A stretch of DNA of 48,906 bases from Acidimicrobiia bacterium (GTDB taxonomy: Bacteria; Actinomycetota; Acidimicrobiia; Spongiisociales; Spongiisociaceae). A program made the position numbers and the translations under genes. Shown piece after piece: positions 20,898 through 29,864 of this stretch (positions are counted from its first letter, which is position 1; the number at the start of each line of letters is the position of its first letter). The notes below the pieces were generated by a model. It searched no databases, was not told the origin of the DNA, and saw only the letters and a program-made list of their open reading frames with translations. Location: NCBI GenBank assembly GCA_011523635.1, contig WTGI01000054.1, positions 1 to 48,906 on the forward strand, in the 5' to 3' direction.

Positions 20898-21299
20898 ATG
20901 ATGACCGACCCCATCGCCGACATGCTGACCCGGATCCGCAACGCCAACATCGCCTTGCATCCCAGGGTGAGCATGCCCTCCTCGAAGCTGAAGGAGCAGG
21001 TCGCCAGGGTGCTGGCGTCGGAGGGTTACGTCGACGGCTACGACGTGAATCCGGCGGCCCAGGGGAACACCCTGACCATCCGCCTGAAGTTCGCCGGCAA
21101 GGGCAATCAGGAACGCATCATCCAGGGGTTGCGTCGCGTCTCCCGGCCGGGCCGGCGCGTGTACAAGGGCGCCGACGACCTGCCGCGTTCCCAGGGCGGC
21201 CTGGGCACGGTGATCGTGTCCACCTCCCAGGGCCTGCTTCCCGATCGGGAGGCCCGGCGGCGGCGTCTGGGCGGTGAGCTCATGTGTGAGGTCTGGTAG
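20898..21299 (+). CDS. rpsH: Ribosomal protein uS8
   Basis: 133 residues, the usual size. [39 protein letters not shown] and [20 protein letters not shown] match the family. In other bacteria it binds spc mRNA for feedback. GGGAGCGAG lies upstream as the ribosome site. Confidence 0.98.
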   Translation: MMTDPIADMLTRIRNANIALHPRVSMPSSKLKEQVARVLASEGYVDGYDVNPAAQGNTLTIRLKFAGKGNQERIIQGLRRVSRPGRRVYKGADDLPRSQGGLGTVIVSTSQGLLPDREARRRRLGGELMCEVW

Positions 21300-21301
21300 T
21301 C

Positions 21302-21847
21302 ATGAGTCGGGTTGGCAAGGTTCCGATTCCGGTGCCCGGAGGGGTGGAGGTCACCGTCTCCGGCCAGAAGGTGACCGTCAAGGGCCCGCGGGGTTCCCTG
21401 GAGCGGACCTTCGAGGACCGGGTGGGCGTCGAGGTGGCTGACGGCCGGTGCGTGGTCACCAGGATCAACGACGAACGCCGCAGCCGAGCGCTCCACGGGC
21501 TGACCCGGGCCCTGGTCAACAACATGGTGATCGGGGTCACCGATGGATACCGCAAGACCCTCAAGATCGTCGGGGTCGGTTACCGGGCCCTGAGCCGGGG
21601 CGACGGCTTGGAGCTACAGGTCGGCTACAGCCACAACGTGGCGGTTCCGCCCACCGAAGGCATCTCCTTCACCGTTCCGGACGCCACCACCATCGTGGTG
21701 GAGGGCATCGACAAGGAGAAGGTAGGCCAGGTAGCGGCCGAGATACGCCGCGTCCGGCCGCCCGAGCCCTACAAGGGCAAGGGCATCCGCTACGAGGACG
21801 AGCACGTGGTTCGTAAGAGCGGCAAGACCGGAGTGACAGTGCGATGA
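21302..21847 (+). CDS. rplF: Ribosomal protein uL6
   Basis: 181 residues. Two-domain 50S protein: [30 protein letters not shown], and the C-terminal [20 protein letters not shown]. The stop overlaps the rplR start by ATGA. Confidence 0.98.
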   Translation: MSRVGKVPIPVPGGVEVTVSGQKVTVKGPRGSLERTFEDRVGVEVADGRCVVTRINDERRSRALHGLTRALVNNMVIGVTDGYRKTLKIVGVGYRALSRGDGLELQVGYSHNVAVPPTEGISFTVPDATTIVVEGIDKEKVGQVAAEIRRVRPPEPYKGKGIRYEDEHVVRKSGKTGVTVR

Positions 21848-22197
21848 GCGGGGCACGATCACGGGCTCGGCTCCGCCGTCACCGGCGGGTACGGAAGCGG
21901 TTGGCCGGCACGGCGGCCCGCCCTCGCCTGGCGGTGTTCCGGAGCAACCGGTACATCTATGCACAGGTCATCGATGACGGCCCCGGCCGGACGCTGGCCG
22001 CGGCTTCCTCGCAGGAGCCGGGGCTCAGGTCGAAGCCCTTGACCACCGGGACCGCCACCGAGGTGGGCCGTCTGGTCGCTTCCCGGGCTGCGGGTGCCGG
22101 CGTTACCAAGGTGGTTTTCGATCGGGGCGGGCATCCGTTCCATGGACGTGTGAAGGCTCTGGCCGACGCGGCGAGGGAGGCTGGACTTGACTTCTAG
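21844..22197 (+). CDS. rplR: Ribosomal protein uL18
   Basis: 117 residues. 5S rRNA binder: [53 protein letters not shown]. Its 3' end overlaps the rpsE start by 11 bases. Confidence 0.97.
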   Translation: MSGARSRARLRRHRRVRKRLAGTAARPRLAVFRSNRYIYAQVIDDGPGRTLAAASSQEPGLRSKPLTTGTATEVGRLVASRAAGAGVTKVVFDRGGHPFHGRVKALADAAREAGLDF

Positions 22198-22777
22198 AAG
22201 AAGACGGCGCGACGGGGGCATGGACTCCGGACCGCAATTCGATGAGCGGGTCATAGAGATCAACCGGGTCTCCAAGGTCAGCAAGGGAGGACGCCGGTTC
22301 TCCTTCACCGCCCTGGTGGCGTTGGGCGACGGGGCCGGCCGGGTCGGGATCGGCTACGGGAAGGCCAAGGAGGTTCCGACCGCCATCCAGAAGGCGATCG
22401 AGTCGGCTCGCAAGTCGATGTTCACCGTTCCGATGGCGGGCACCACGCTGATCCACCGGGTCATCGGCCAGCAGGGCGCCTCGAAGGTGCTCCTCCAGCC
22501 GGCCGCGCCGGGCACGGGTGTGATCGCCGGTGGCGCCGTCCGCCAGATCCTGGAGGCGGCCGGGATCCGCGACGCGCTGGCCAAGTCCCTGGGAGCGCCC
22601 ACCCACCTCAACGTCGCCAAGGCCACCATCGACGGCTTGAAGGGACAGCGGCGTCCCGAGGACGTGGCGAGGGCAAGGGGCAAGACCGCCGAGGAGATCA
22701 CGCCTCCGGGACTGCTGGCCGCCTACCGCTCCACCGAGATGATGCGGGCGGCGGGCGGAGGAAGTAGCCGGCCATGA
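22187..22777 (+). CDS. rpsE: Ribosomal protein uS5
   Basis: 196 residues. The dsRNA-binding-like N-terminal domain ([40 protein letters not shown]) and the C-terminal domain ([17 protein letters not shown]) are intact. It acts in decoding accuracy and the mRNA path. TTG 22187 has GGGAGG at good spacing inside rplR; ATG 22220 is the alternative. Confidence 0.96.
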   Translation: MTSRRRRRDGGMDSGPQFDERVIEINRVSKVSKGGRRFSFTALVALGDGAGRVGIGYGKAKEVPTAIQKAIESARKSMFTVPMAGTTLIHRVIGQQGASKVLLQPAAPGTGVIAGGAVRQILEAAGIRDALAKSLGAPTHLNVAKATIDGLKGQRRPEDVARARGKTAEEITPPGLLAAYRSTEMMRAAGGGSSRP

Positions 22778-22977
22778 GCGGCGAGATGCTCCGGATCACG
22801 CTGCGCCGGAGCCTGATCGGCGAGAAGCACAAGGCCCGGGCTACCGTCCGGAGCCTTGGTCTGAAGAAGTTGAACGCCTCGGTGGAGCGTCCGGATAGTC
22901 CGGAGCTGCGGGGTATGTTGCATCGGGTGCGCCATCTGGTGGAAGTCCGGGAGGCGCGACCGCAGGGAACGAAGTAA
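22774..22977 (+). CDS. rpmD: Ribosomal protein uL30
   Basis: 67 residues: [53 protein letters not shown]. Normal small 50S protein. ATGA overlap with rpsE. The 118-nt gap after it, before rplO, shows no gene. Confidence 0.96.
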   Translation: MSGEMLRITLRRSLIGEKHKARATVRSLGLKKLNASVERPDSPELRGMLHRVRHLVEVREARPQGTK

Positions 22978-23095
22978 GAACGAGGGCTCACCGACGGGTC
23001 AGGGTCGGGCATGGGGTTCGCCGGCTGAGGCAGGCTAGGGCGAACCGCAGTCCGGGGTCCGGAGGACGAGCCGGTTATCCGGGAGGGTGGCGTCC

Positions 23096-23554
23096 GTGGC
23101 TACCAAGACAAACCAACTGAAACTCCACCACCTCAAGCCGGCGGAAGGTTCGAAGCGGAAGAAGATCCGGGTCGGGCGCGGCGAGGCGGGAAGGCGCGGC
23201 AAGACGGCCGGTAGGGGAACGAAGGGTCTCAAGGCCCGCCGTAGCCTGCGACCCGGCTTCGAGGGTGGCCAGACCCCCTTGCAGGCCCGGCTCCCGAAGC
23301 TGCGGGGCTTCAAGCCCCACAACAGGCAGGAGTTCACGGTGGTCAACGTGGATGCCCTGGACGGGTTCCGGGACGGCACCACCGTCTCGCCGGACCACCT
23401 TCGCGACCAGGGACTGGCGCGCAAGCGGGGCAGGATCAAGGTGCTGGGCAGGGGCGAGATCAGCAAGGCCCTGACCGTTGAGGCGCATGCCTTCAGCCGC
23501 ACGGCCCGCACCAAGATAGAAGCCGCCGGTGGATCGTGCGTGATCGTCAGTTGA
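23096..23554 (+). CDS. rplO: Ribosomal protein uL15
   Basis: 152 residues from GTG 23096, with GGGAGG (23081-23086) 9 nt upstream. The alternative GTG 23087 abuts that site and is unlikely. Family features are LKLHHLKPAEGSKRKKIRVG, the Gly-rich RGKTAGRGTKG and FEGGQTPLQARLPKLRGF. It is a 50S assembly protein. Confidence 0.96.
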   Translation: MATKTNQLKLHHLKPAEGSKRKKIRVGRGEAGRRGKTAGRGTKGLKARRSLRPGFEGGQTPLQARLPKLRGFKPHNRQEFTVVNVDALDGFRDGTTVSPDHLRDQGLARKRGRIKVLGRGEISKALTVEAHAFSRTARTKIEAAGGSCVIVS

Positions 23555-23651
23555 CGACGGCGCCCGCGGTGGCGCGCTCCCCGGGCTATGGCCCGGGATC
23601 GGCCTGCCGGGCTGACCGCGCCGGCGATCGGCTCGGAGGGAGCATCGGCCG

Positions 23652-24974
23652 ATGCTGAACGTCTACCGCTACATGTTCAAGATCCCGGACCTCCGGGGCA
23701 AGATCCTGTTCACGCTGGGCATCTTCGCCCTGTACCGGCTGGGGGCCACCATTCCGGTGCCGGGCATCGAACTGGACCGGTTGGACGCGATGGCCGGCCA
23801 GCAACCCGGTGGCGCCTTCGGTCTGCTGAACCTCTTCTCGGGCAACGCCCTCGAGAACCTGTCCGTATTCAGCCTGGGAATCCTTCCGTACATCACGGCC
23901 AGCATCATCATGCAGCTTCTGTCGGTGGTCATACCGCGCCTGCAGAAGTTGCAGGACGAGGGGGAGTCGGGCCGGGCCGTCATCACCAAGTGGACCCGGT
24001 ACCTGACCGTGATCCTGGCGCTGCTCCAGTCGACCGGCATCACCTACCTCTTCAGCCGGGGGAGCAGCTTCACCGGCGGGATCGTCCTGATCGAGGACTA
24101 CACGCCCACCCGGGTGGTGCTGATGGTCGTGACCATGACGGCGGGCACGGCCTTCGTGATGTGGCTGGGCGAGTTGATCACCCAGCGCGGGGTCGGCAAC
24201 GGGATGTCGTTGCTGATCTTCATCAGCATCGTGGCCGCCCTGCCCAGCCAGTTCACCCTGATCTGGCAGTACACGATTCCCACCGGCCGGGCGCCCATAT
24301 TCGTGTTGATCATTTGCCTGTTCATCCTGATGGTGGTGGGCATCCTGTTCGTGGAGCAGGGCCAGCGGCGGATCCCCATCCAGTTCGCCAAGCGGATCCG
24401 GGGCCGCCGGGTGATGGGTGGCCAGAGCACCTACATCCCGCTGAAGATCAACATGGCCGGGGTGATCCCGGTCATCTTCGCCACCTCCATCCTGTTCTTC
24501 CCGGTGCTGATCTCCACCTCCATTCCCAGCACGGAGGGGTTCTTCTCATCGGTGAGGGACTTCATCAACGTCCACCTGGCGCCGTCCGGCTACGCGAGCG
24601 GCGCCACCAGTTGGTTCTACATAGGCGTGCTGTTCTTCCTGATCGTGTTCTTCACCTACTTCTACACAGCCATCCAGTTCGATCCGGCACGCCAGTCCGA
24701 GATGATCCAGCGCCAGGGTGGTTTCATCCCCGGCCAGCGGCCCGGCCAGCAGACCTCTCACTATCTGGGCCGGATTCTCAACCGGATCACCCTGCCCGGC
24801 TCTGTCTTCCTGGGGCTCATCGCCATCCTGCCGGCCGTGGCCTCGGCCATATGGGCGATCCCGGTCGGGTTCTCGGGCGTATCGATCCTCATCGTGGTCG
24901 GCGTGGCCCTGGAGACGATGAAGCAGATCGAGAGCCAGCTCACCATGAGGAACTACGAGGGATTCTTGACGTGA
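23652..24974 (+). CDS. secY: SecY protein translocase subunit
   Basis: 440 residues with ten predicted membrane helices. It is the channel of the SecYEG translocon in the cytoplasmic membrane. Family landmarks are KILFTLGIFALYRLGATIPV, the plug and TM2 region GILPYITASIIMQLL, TQRGVGNGMSLLIF, the cytosolic loop with RRIPIQFAKR and the C-terminal METMKQIESQLTMRNYEGF-type tail. The stop overlaps the adk start (GTGA). Confidence 0.97.
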   Translation: MLNVYRYMFKIPDLRGKILFTLGIFALYRLGATIPVPGIELDRLDAMAGQQPGGAFGLLNLFSGNALENLSVFSLGILPYITASIIMQLLSVVIPRLQKLQDEGESGRAVITKWTRYLTVILALLQSTGITYLFSRGSSFTGGIVLIEDYTPTRVVLMVVTMTAGTAFVMWLGELITQRGVGNGMSLLIFISIVAALPSQFTLIWQYTIPTGRAPIFVLIICLFILMVVGILFVEQGQRRIPIQFAKRIRGRRVMGGQSTYIPLKINMAGVIPVIFATSILFFPVLISTSIPSTEGFFSSVRDFINVHLAPSGYASGATSWFYIGVLFFLIVFFTYFYTAIQFDPARQSEMIQRQGGFIPGQRPGQQTSHYLGRILNRITLPGSVFLGLIAILPAVASAIWAIPVGFSGVSILIVVGVALETMKQIESQLTMRNYEGFLT

Positions 24975-25519
24975 GAATCCTCTTCCTGGGAGCCCCTGGC
25001 GTCGGCAAGGGCACTCAGGCCGAGCGGGTCGGTGAGGCTTTGGGCATCCCGCACATCTCGACAGGTGAGATGTTCCGCCGCCACGTGGGGTCGAGGACGC
25101 CTCTGGGTCTGCGCGTCGAGGAGATCCTGGCCCGCGGCGACCTGGTTCCCGACGTCCTGACGGTGGAGATGATGCTGGAACGTATGCGTGAGCCCGACAC
25201 GGTCGACGGCTACATACTGGACGGATTCCCCCGCAACCTCGCCCAGGTCCACGCGCTCGACGGGGCCATCGGGGACTACGCGCTGGACGCGGTGGTGGTC
25301 CTGGAGGCGTCGAACGATGTGCTGACGGAGCGGATACTGTCCCGTGGCAGGACGGATGACACCGGGGCTTCTGTGAGCAACCGGCTGGACGTGTACGAGC
25401 GGGAGACGGCGCCCTTGATCCACGTGTACCGGGAGCGGGGCCTCGTCCTGAGCGTGGACGGAGTCGGCGAGATCGAGGCGATCACCGCCAAGATCCTGAC
25501 GGCCCTGGCCGCGCTTTAG
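24971..25519 (+). CDS. adk: Adenylate kinase, short-lid form
   Basis: 182 residues. It catalyses ATP + AMP = 2 ADP. Motifs are the P-loop GAPGVGKGTQAERV, the AMP-binding HISTGEMFR, DGFPRNLAQ and RILSRGRTDDT. The roughly 27-residue LID insertion is missing, giving the short form known in actinobacteria. GTG is coupled to the secY stop; the open frame upstream is out of frame with secY and not coding. Confidence 0.97.
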   Translation: MRILFLGAPGVGKGTQAERVGEALGIPHISTGEMFRRHVGSRTPLGLRVEEILARGDLVPDVLTVEMMLERMREPDTVDGYILDGFPRNLAQVHALDGAIGDYALDAVVVLEASNDVLTERILSRGRTDDTGASVSNRLDVYERETAPLIHVYRERGLVLSVDGVGEIEAITAKILTALAAL

Positions 25520-25569
25520 GCCGGTCTACCGCGTTGCCGGAAGTGTCTTCCCCGTCACGGATCGCGGCG

Positions 25570-25671
25570 AGGAGCATGCTGAAAAGGACGGGGGTGGTTG
25601 GCCCGCGACTCCTCGACCTGGGGTTTCGTTGGGGACCATCGGGCCAAGTGGACACTTTTCAGCACACTCCT
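25570..25671. mobile_element. 102-bp inverted-repeat element (MITE-like) between adk and map
   Basis: The ends are AGGAGCATGCTGAAAAG (25570-25586) and its near reverse complement CTTTTCAGCACACTCCT (25655-25671), 17 bp with two mismatches. The left end extends into GACGGGGGTGG, and this 28-bp stretch recurs in inverted orientation at 46825-46852. The interior has no gene. The arrangement fits a miniature transposable element or a palindromic repeat family. No target-site duplication is obvious. Confidence 0.6.
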
Positions 25672-25688
25672 AGCACCCGGTACGGCCG

Positions 25689-26462
25689 ATGATCACGATC
25701 AAGAACAAGCGCCAGTTCGCCAAGATGGCCGAGGCCGGAAGGTGTGTGGCCGCCGTTCACGAGGCCGTCGTCGAGGCGGCCGAGGTGGGCGTGACCCTGA
25801 GGCACCTGGACCAGGTCGCGGCCGAGGTAATACGCGGTTGGGGATGCAAGCCCTCGTTCCTCGGCTACCAGGGGTTTCCGGCCCACATATGCGCATCGCC
25901 CAACGAAGTGATCGTGCATGGAATCCCGGGGGACGATCGCCTCGCCGAGGGTGACATCCTCTCGATCGATGCGGGTGCGATCTACGAGGGGTACCACGCC
26001 GATGCCGCCCTCACCTTCCCGATCGGCGAGGTGGACGAGGAGGCCGCCCGGCTGATCGAGGTCACGCGCCGCGCCCTCTGGGCGGGCATCGATCAGGTCC
26101 ACCCCGGTAAGAAGGTGGGCGACATCGGTCATGCGGTGGAGATGGCGGCGGAGCCCTACGGATACGGCGTGGTGAGCCAGTACGTGGGGCATGGCATCGG
26201 CCGTTCCATGCATGAGGGCCCGCAGGTACCGAACTACGGGCCTCCTGGAAAGGGGTACCGGTTGAGGACCGGCATGGCCGTCTGCGTGGAGCCCATGTTC
26301 AACCTGGGGACCCCGGATACCGTTACCGCCGACGACGGGTGGACCGTGCTCACGGCCGACGGCCGGCGATCCGCTCACTTCGAACACACGGTGGCGCTGA
26401 CCGCCGACGGACCCGCGGTTCTCACCGTCAGTGACTTGCTCACAGCCCGTCCGGTCGGGTAG
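25689..26462 (+). CDS. map: Methionine aminopeptidase, type I
   Basis: 257 residues. It removes the initiator Met from new proteins. The five metal ligands are visible: Asp in LSIDAGA, Asp in YHADAALTF, His in GHGIGRSMHEGP, Glu in CVEPMF and Glu in HFEHTVAL. No N-terminal zinc-finger or SH3-binding extension. It lies after the inverted-repeat element rather than immediately after adk. Confidence 0.97.
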   Translation: MITIKNKRQFAKMAEAGRCVAAVHEAVVEAAEVGVTLRHLDQVAAEVIRGWGCKPSFLGYQGFPAHICASPNEVIVHGIPGDDRLAEGDILSIDAGAIYEGYHADAALTFPIGEVDEEAARLIEVTRRALWAGIDQVHPGKKVGDIGHAVEMAAEPYGYGVVSQYVGHGIGRSMHEGPQVPNYGPPGKGYRLRTGMAVCVEPMFNLGTPDTVTADDGWTVLTADGRRSAHFEHTVALTADGPAVLTVSDLLTARPVG

Positions 26463-26610
26463 AATCGTCTGTCGGTCATGCGTCGCCGGCCGGTCTGGCG
26501 CGGGCACCCCAACTCTGGCGGTGATGGTTGCGCATGCGGTTCAGCTCCGTGTCTGAGCCGGCGCCGGACGATCGCATTAAGTCGACAGGATCAACTCCGA
26601 AGGGCGAACG
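26463..26610. other. Gap at the usual infA position, no infA found
   Basis: Only 148 bp separate map and rpmJ. IF-1 needs about 220 bp, and no IF-1 motif is present in any frame, so infA must be elsewhere in the genome. The AGGGCGAACG just before 26611 serves the rpmJ start. Confidence 0.75.
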
Positions 26611-26724
26611 GTGAAGGTACGTCCCTCCACAAAGAAGATGTGCGACAACTGTCGCCTGATCAAGCGCCGCCGGCGGGTGTGGGTGGTGTGTTCCAATCCG
26701 CGCCACAAGCAGCGGCAGGGTTGA
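26611..26724 (+). CDS. rpmJ: Ribosomal protein bL36, zinc-binding form
   Basis: 37 residues, starting at [23 protein letters not shown], then [15 protein letters not shown]. The C-x2-C, Cys and His ligands of the C+ form are all present. It is the smallest 50S protein. Confidence 0.96.
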   Translation: MKVRPSTKKMCDNCRLIKRRRRVWVVCSNPRHKQRQG

Positions 26725-26740
26725 AGGGGGTAATGGTCTC

Positions 26741-27118
26741 ATGGCGCGCATAGCCGGAGTCGACCTTCCGCGGCAGAAGCGGCTAGAGATCGGCCTGACC
26801 TACATATACGGCATCGGCGTCAACACCGCTCGGGATATGTGCCACCGTCTGCGGATCGATCCCGACACCAAGGTGCACGAGCTCAACGACGACGAGGTGA
26901 GCCGGATCCGCACCTACATCCAGTCCAACCTCCGGGTCGAGGGGGATCTGCGCCGGGTGGTGGCCCAGAACATCAAGCGCAAGATGGAGATCGGCTGCTA
27001 CCAGGGACTCCGGCATCGGCGAGGCCTTCCGGTGCGTGGCCAGCGGACCCACACCAACGGGCGGACCCGCAAGGGCCGGCGGATGGCGGTCGCCGGCAAG
27101 AAGAAGGTGAAGAAGTGA
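26741..27118 (+). CDS. rpsM: Ribosomal protein uS13
   Basis: 125 residues: [46 protein letters not shown] and the C-terminal basic [19 protein letters not shown]. It contacts tRNA and the 50S subunit from the 30S head. AAGGGGGT precedes the start. Confidence 0.97.
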   Translation: MARIAGVDLPRQKRLEIGLTYIYGIGVNTARDMCHRLRIDPDTKVHELNDDEVSRIRTYIQSNLRVEGDLRRVVAQNIKRKMEIGCYQGLRHRRGLPVRGQRTHTNGRTRKGRRMAVAGKKKVKK

Positions 27119-27159
27119 CATGGCCCGGGCTGGTTGTGTGATGAACTGCGGAGGTCCAG

Positions 27160-27552
27160 TTGGCTAGAAGGCAAGGGAAGCGGGTAAGGCGGCGCGAGCG
27201 CAAGAACATCGCGTTCGGTCAGGCGCACATCAGGGCCAGCTTCAACAACACCATCATCAACATCACCGACGTGAACGGCAACACGATCGTGTGGACGTCC
27301 GGCGGGTCGGTGGGCTTCAAAGGCTCCCGCAAGTCGACGCCGTATGCGGCCCAGGTGGCTGCCGAGGAAGCCTCCCGCCGGGCCGGGGAGCACGGCATCA
27401 GGAAGTTGGAAGTCATCGTCAGCGGGAACGGATCGGGACGGGATACCGCGGTCCGCACGCTCACGAACATGGGCCTCGAAGTATCGAGCGTCCGGGATGT
27501 CACGCCGTTGCCGCACAACGGATGCCGTCCCAAGAAGCGCCGGAGGGGATGA
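27160..27552 (+). CDS. rpsK: Ribosomal protein uS11
   Basis: 130 residues: [40 protein letters not shown] and [20 protein letters not shown]. It is a 30S platform protein. TTG start with GGAGG 7 nt upstream; the N-terminal [16 protein letters not shown] fits. Confidence 0.97.
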   Translation: MARRQGKRVRRRERKNIAFGQAHIRASFNNTIINITDVNGNTIVWTSGGSVGFKGSRKSTPYAAQVAAEEASRRAGEHGIRKLEVIVSGNGSGRDTAVRTLTNMGLEVSSVRDVTPLPHNGCRPKKRRRG

Positions 27553-27555
27553 GTC

Positions 27556-28173
27556 GTGGCGCGTTACCTCGGTCCCCGCACCCGCAAGAGCCGCCGGCTC
27601 GGCCAGCTGCTCGACGACAACAAGTCGAAGTACTTCGATCGGCGCCCCTACCCGCCGGGCGAGCACGGCCGGCGCCGGGGCAGGCGGAGCAACGACTCCG
27701 ACTACCTGCACCAGCTCAGGGAAAAGCAGAAGATGCGCCAGATCTACGGCGTTCTCGAACGGCAGTTCCGCCGGTACTACCAGGAGGCGGCCCGGCTGAA
27801 GGGGATCACCGGGGACAACCTCCTGCAGATTCTGGAATGCCGGCTCGACAACGTGGTGTACCGGTCCGGTCTGGCGAGGACACGTCCCCAGGCCCGCCAG
27901 CTCGTCAACCACGGCCATTTCCAGGTCAACGGCCACAAGGTGGACATTCCCTCGTACCGGGTGCGGGCCGGAGACACGGTGATGGTGAAGCCCAAGTCCA
28001 GGGAGATAATCGTGATTCGCCATGCCGCGGATACGGCCGGCGACCGCCGGGTTCCGGAGTGGTTGGAGGTCAGCCTCGACGAGCGGCGCATCCAGGTGAT
28101 CGACGTCCCGAGCCGAACCCAGATCGACACGGCGGTGCGGGAGCAGTTGGTTGTCGAGCTGTACTCCAGGTAA
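27556..28173 (+). CDS. rpsD: Ribosomal protein uS4
   Basis: 205 residues. N-terminal MARYLGPRTRKSRRLG without a zinc Cys cluster (C- form), then the S4 RNA-binding fold LECRLDNVVYRSGLARTRPQ and VNHGHFQVNGHKVDIPS. It is a primary 16S binder. GTG start 3 nt after rpsK. A 95-nt spacer follows before rpoA. Confidence 0.97.
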   Translation: MARYLGPRTRKSRRLGQLLDDNKSKYFDRRPYPPGEHGRRRGRRSNDSDYLHQLREKQKMRQIYGVLERQFRRYYQEAARLKGITGDNLLQILECRLDNVVYRSGLARTRPQARQLVNHGHFQVNGHKVDIPSYRVRAGDTVMVKPKSREIIVIRHAADTAGDRRVPEWLEVSLDERRIQVIDVPSRTQIDTAVREQLVVELYSR

Positions 28174-28268
28174 GGCTTGTCCGGTAGCTGTGCCCTTCGC
28201 CATCCCATTCTCTACCCGATACGCATTCTCCGACAAGACGTGACCCTCGAGACCTAGGGGAAGAAACT

Positions 28269-29216
28269 TTGCAAGCGTTGGTTGTTCAACGTCCACAGAT
28301 CGAGATGACGCCGGTCAACGAGACCCGTGCCCGGTTCGTGATCGAGCCTTTGGAGCCGGGTTTCGGCTACACGCTCGGCAACACTCTCAGGCGGACGCTG
28401 CTCTCTCGGATTCCCGGTGCCGCGGTGTCCTCGATCCGGATGGACGACATCTACCACGAGTTCACCACCGTTCCGGGCGTCAAGGAGGATGTGGTCGACA
28501 TCATCCTCAACGTGAAGCGCCTGGTGGTCCGGATGACCGACCCCGAGCCTCTCACGGTTCGGTTGTCGGCCACGGGTCCGGGCACGGTGACGGCGGCCGA
28601 TCTCGAGGCCCCGACCGGGGTGGAGATCGTCAGCCAGGACCTGCACCTCGCCACTCTGGAGGAGGGTGTCCACCTCGAGGCCGAGATGGTCGTGGAGCAG
28701 GGAGTGGGTTATCGCACCGCGGTCTCGGACCGCAACGACGCCATCGGCATGATCCCGATCGATGCGATCTTCTCCCCGGTGCGCAACGTCTCGTACCGGG
28801 TCGACAACACGCAGGTCGGCCAGATGACCAACTTCGATCGGCTGGAGATCGATATCGAGACCGACGGCTCGCTGGAGCCGAGTGAGGCGCTCTCGTCGGC
28901 TGGCAAGACCCTGCGCGAGCTGCTCAGCCTGTTCGCCGACGTGGGCGAGGGCATCGGTCTTGAGTTGGGTGACGTGGCGGTGGTCGAGACCGTATCGCAG
29001 GATCTCGACCTGCCGGTCGAGGCCCTCGATCTCTCGGAGCGCCCACGCAACTGCCTGCGGCGCGCGCAGATCAACACCGTCGGTGAGCTCACCAAGCAGA
29101 CCCGCGAAGACCTCCTCGACATGACCAACTTCGGGCAGAAGAGCCTCGAGGAAGTGATCGCCAAGCTCGACGAACTGGGGCTCGGCATCGCTCCCTCCCG
29201 GGACAGGAACAGCTAG
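28269..29216 (+). CDS. rpoA: RNA polymerase alpha subunit
   Basis: 315 residues. The N-terminal dimerisation domain (EPLEPGFGYTLGNTLRRTLL, HEFTTVPGVKEDVVDIILN) and the C-terminal DNA- and activator-binding domain (LSERPRNCLRRAQINTVGEL, FGQKSLEEVIAKL) are both complete. The Arg of NCLRRA corresponds to the UP-element contact. TTG start after AGGGGAAG. Alpha-operon position between rpsD and rplQ is canonical. Confidence 0.98.
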   Translation: MQALVVQRPQIEMTPVNETRARFVIEPLEPGFGYTLGNTLRRTLLSRIPGAAVSSIRMDDIYHEFTTVPGVKEDVVDIILNVKRLVVRMTDPEPLTVRLSATGPGTVTAADLEAPTGVEIVSQDLHLATLEEGVHLEAEMVVEQGVGYRTAVSDRNDAIGMIPIDAIFSPVRNVSYRVDNTQVGQMTNFDRLEIDIETDGSLEPSEALSSAGKTLRELLSLFADVGEGIGLELGDVAVVETVSQDLDLPVEALDLSERPRNCLRRAQINTVGELTKQTREDLLDMTNFGQKSLEEVIAKLDELGLGIAPSRDRNS

Positions 29217-29219
29217 CCC

Positions 29220-29570
29220 ATGCCCAGACCGAGGAAGGGCAAGCGCCTGGGCGGCGATCCCGCCCACCAGAAGGCCATGCTGGCGAACCTCGCCCAGTCC
29301 CTGATCTGGGACGAGCAGATCACCACCACCCTGACCAGGGCCAAGGTGCTCCGCCCCTATGTCGAGAAGATCATCACCAAGGCCCGCCGCGGCGATCTCC
29401 ATTCCCGCCGCCTGGTGCTCAAGGACCTGTCGGACCTGGAGGTGGTCACCAAGCTGTTCGACGAGGTCGCCCCGAGGTACCAGGGACGGCCCGGCGGCTA
29501 CACCCGGATAGTCAAGATCGGCCCCCGCCGCGGCGACAACGCAGAGATGGCGGTCATAGAACTCGTCTAG
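29220..29570 (+). CDS. rplQ: Ribosomal protein bL17
   Basis: 116 residues: [40 protein letters not shown] and [20 protein letters not shown]. Last gene of the cluster, 3 nt after rpoA. The truA often found next in other actinobacteria is not here. Confidence 0.97.
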   Translation: MPRPRKGKRLGGDPAHQKAMLANLAQSLIWDEQITTTLTRAKVLRPYVEKIITKARRGDLHSRRLVLKDLSDLEVVTKLFDEVAPRYQGRPGGYTRIVKIGPRRGDNAEMAVIELV

Positions 29571-29590
29571 GCCGCGAGCCGCCGGAAGAA

Positions 29591-29628
29591 CGCGAAAATC
29601 GCGCCGCCAAACCGGTGCTCCGCACCGG
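29591..29628 (+). terminator. Candidate terminator hairpins after rplQ
   Basis: Two stems follow the ribosomal cluster: CGCGA-AAA-TCGCG (29591-29603) and CCGGTGC-TCC-GCACCGG (29612-29628, 7 bp). A U-run is lacking, so either weak intrinsic termination or a transcript-end structure. The rest of 29629-29864 holds no gene that I can support. Confidence 0.45.
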
Positions 29629-29864
29629 GCCCTCCCCCACCACCACCTTTCCTGGTTCGGAGCGTGTTCGGCCATACCCGGCCGGCTGCCGGATTGCTCT
29701 GCCCCCGCTCCATGAGCCCTCGTATGTTCCCGCCGTCCGGCCGAACCGATCGGCAGGTGCCCTCGGCCGGTGTAGGTGCTTGGCGATAGACAACATATAG
29801 AAAGCCTGTGACACGTTTCAACCTTCTCGTCCGGGCAGCCGGGGTCGGCTGTTAGCTTGGCCGT

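Noticed and set aside
23588-24970. Open frame fused upstream of adk across secY
   Set aside because: It is out of frame with secY and low in complexity; GTG 24971 begins the adenylate kinase P-loop at the right distance.
28254-29675. 473-codon minus-strand frame opposite rpoA and rplQ
   Set aside because: Antisense shadow of conserved genes with no recognisable domain.
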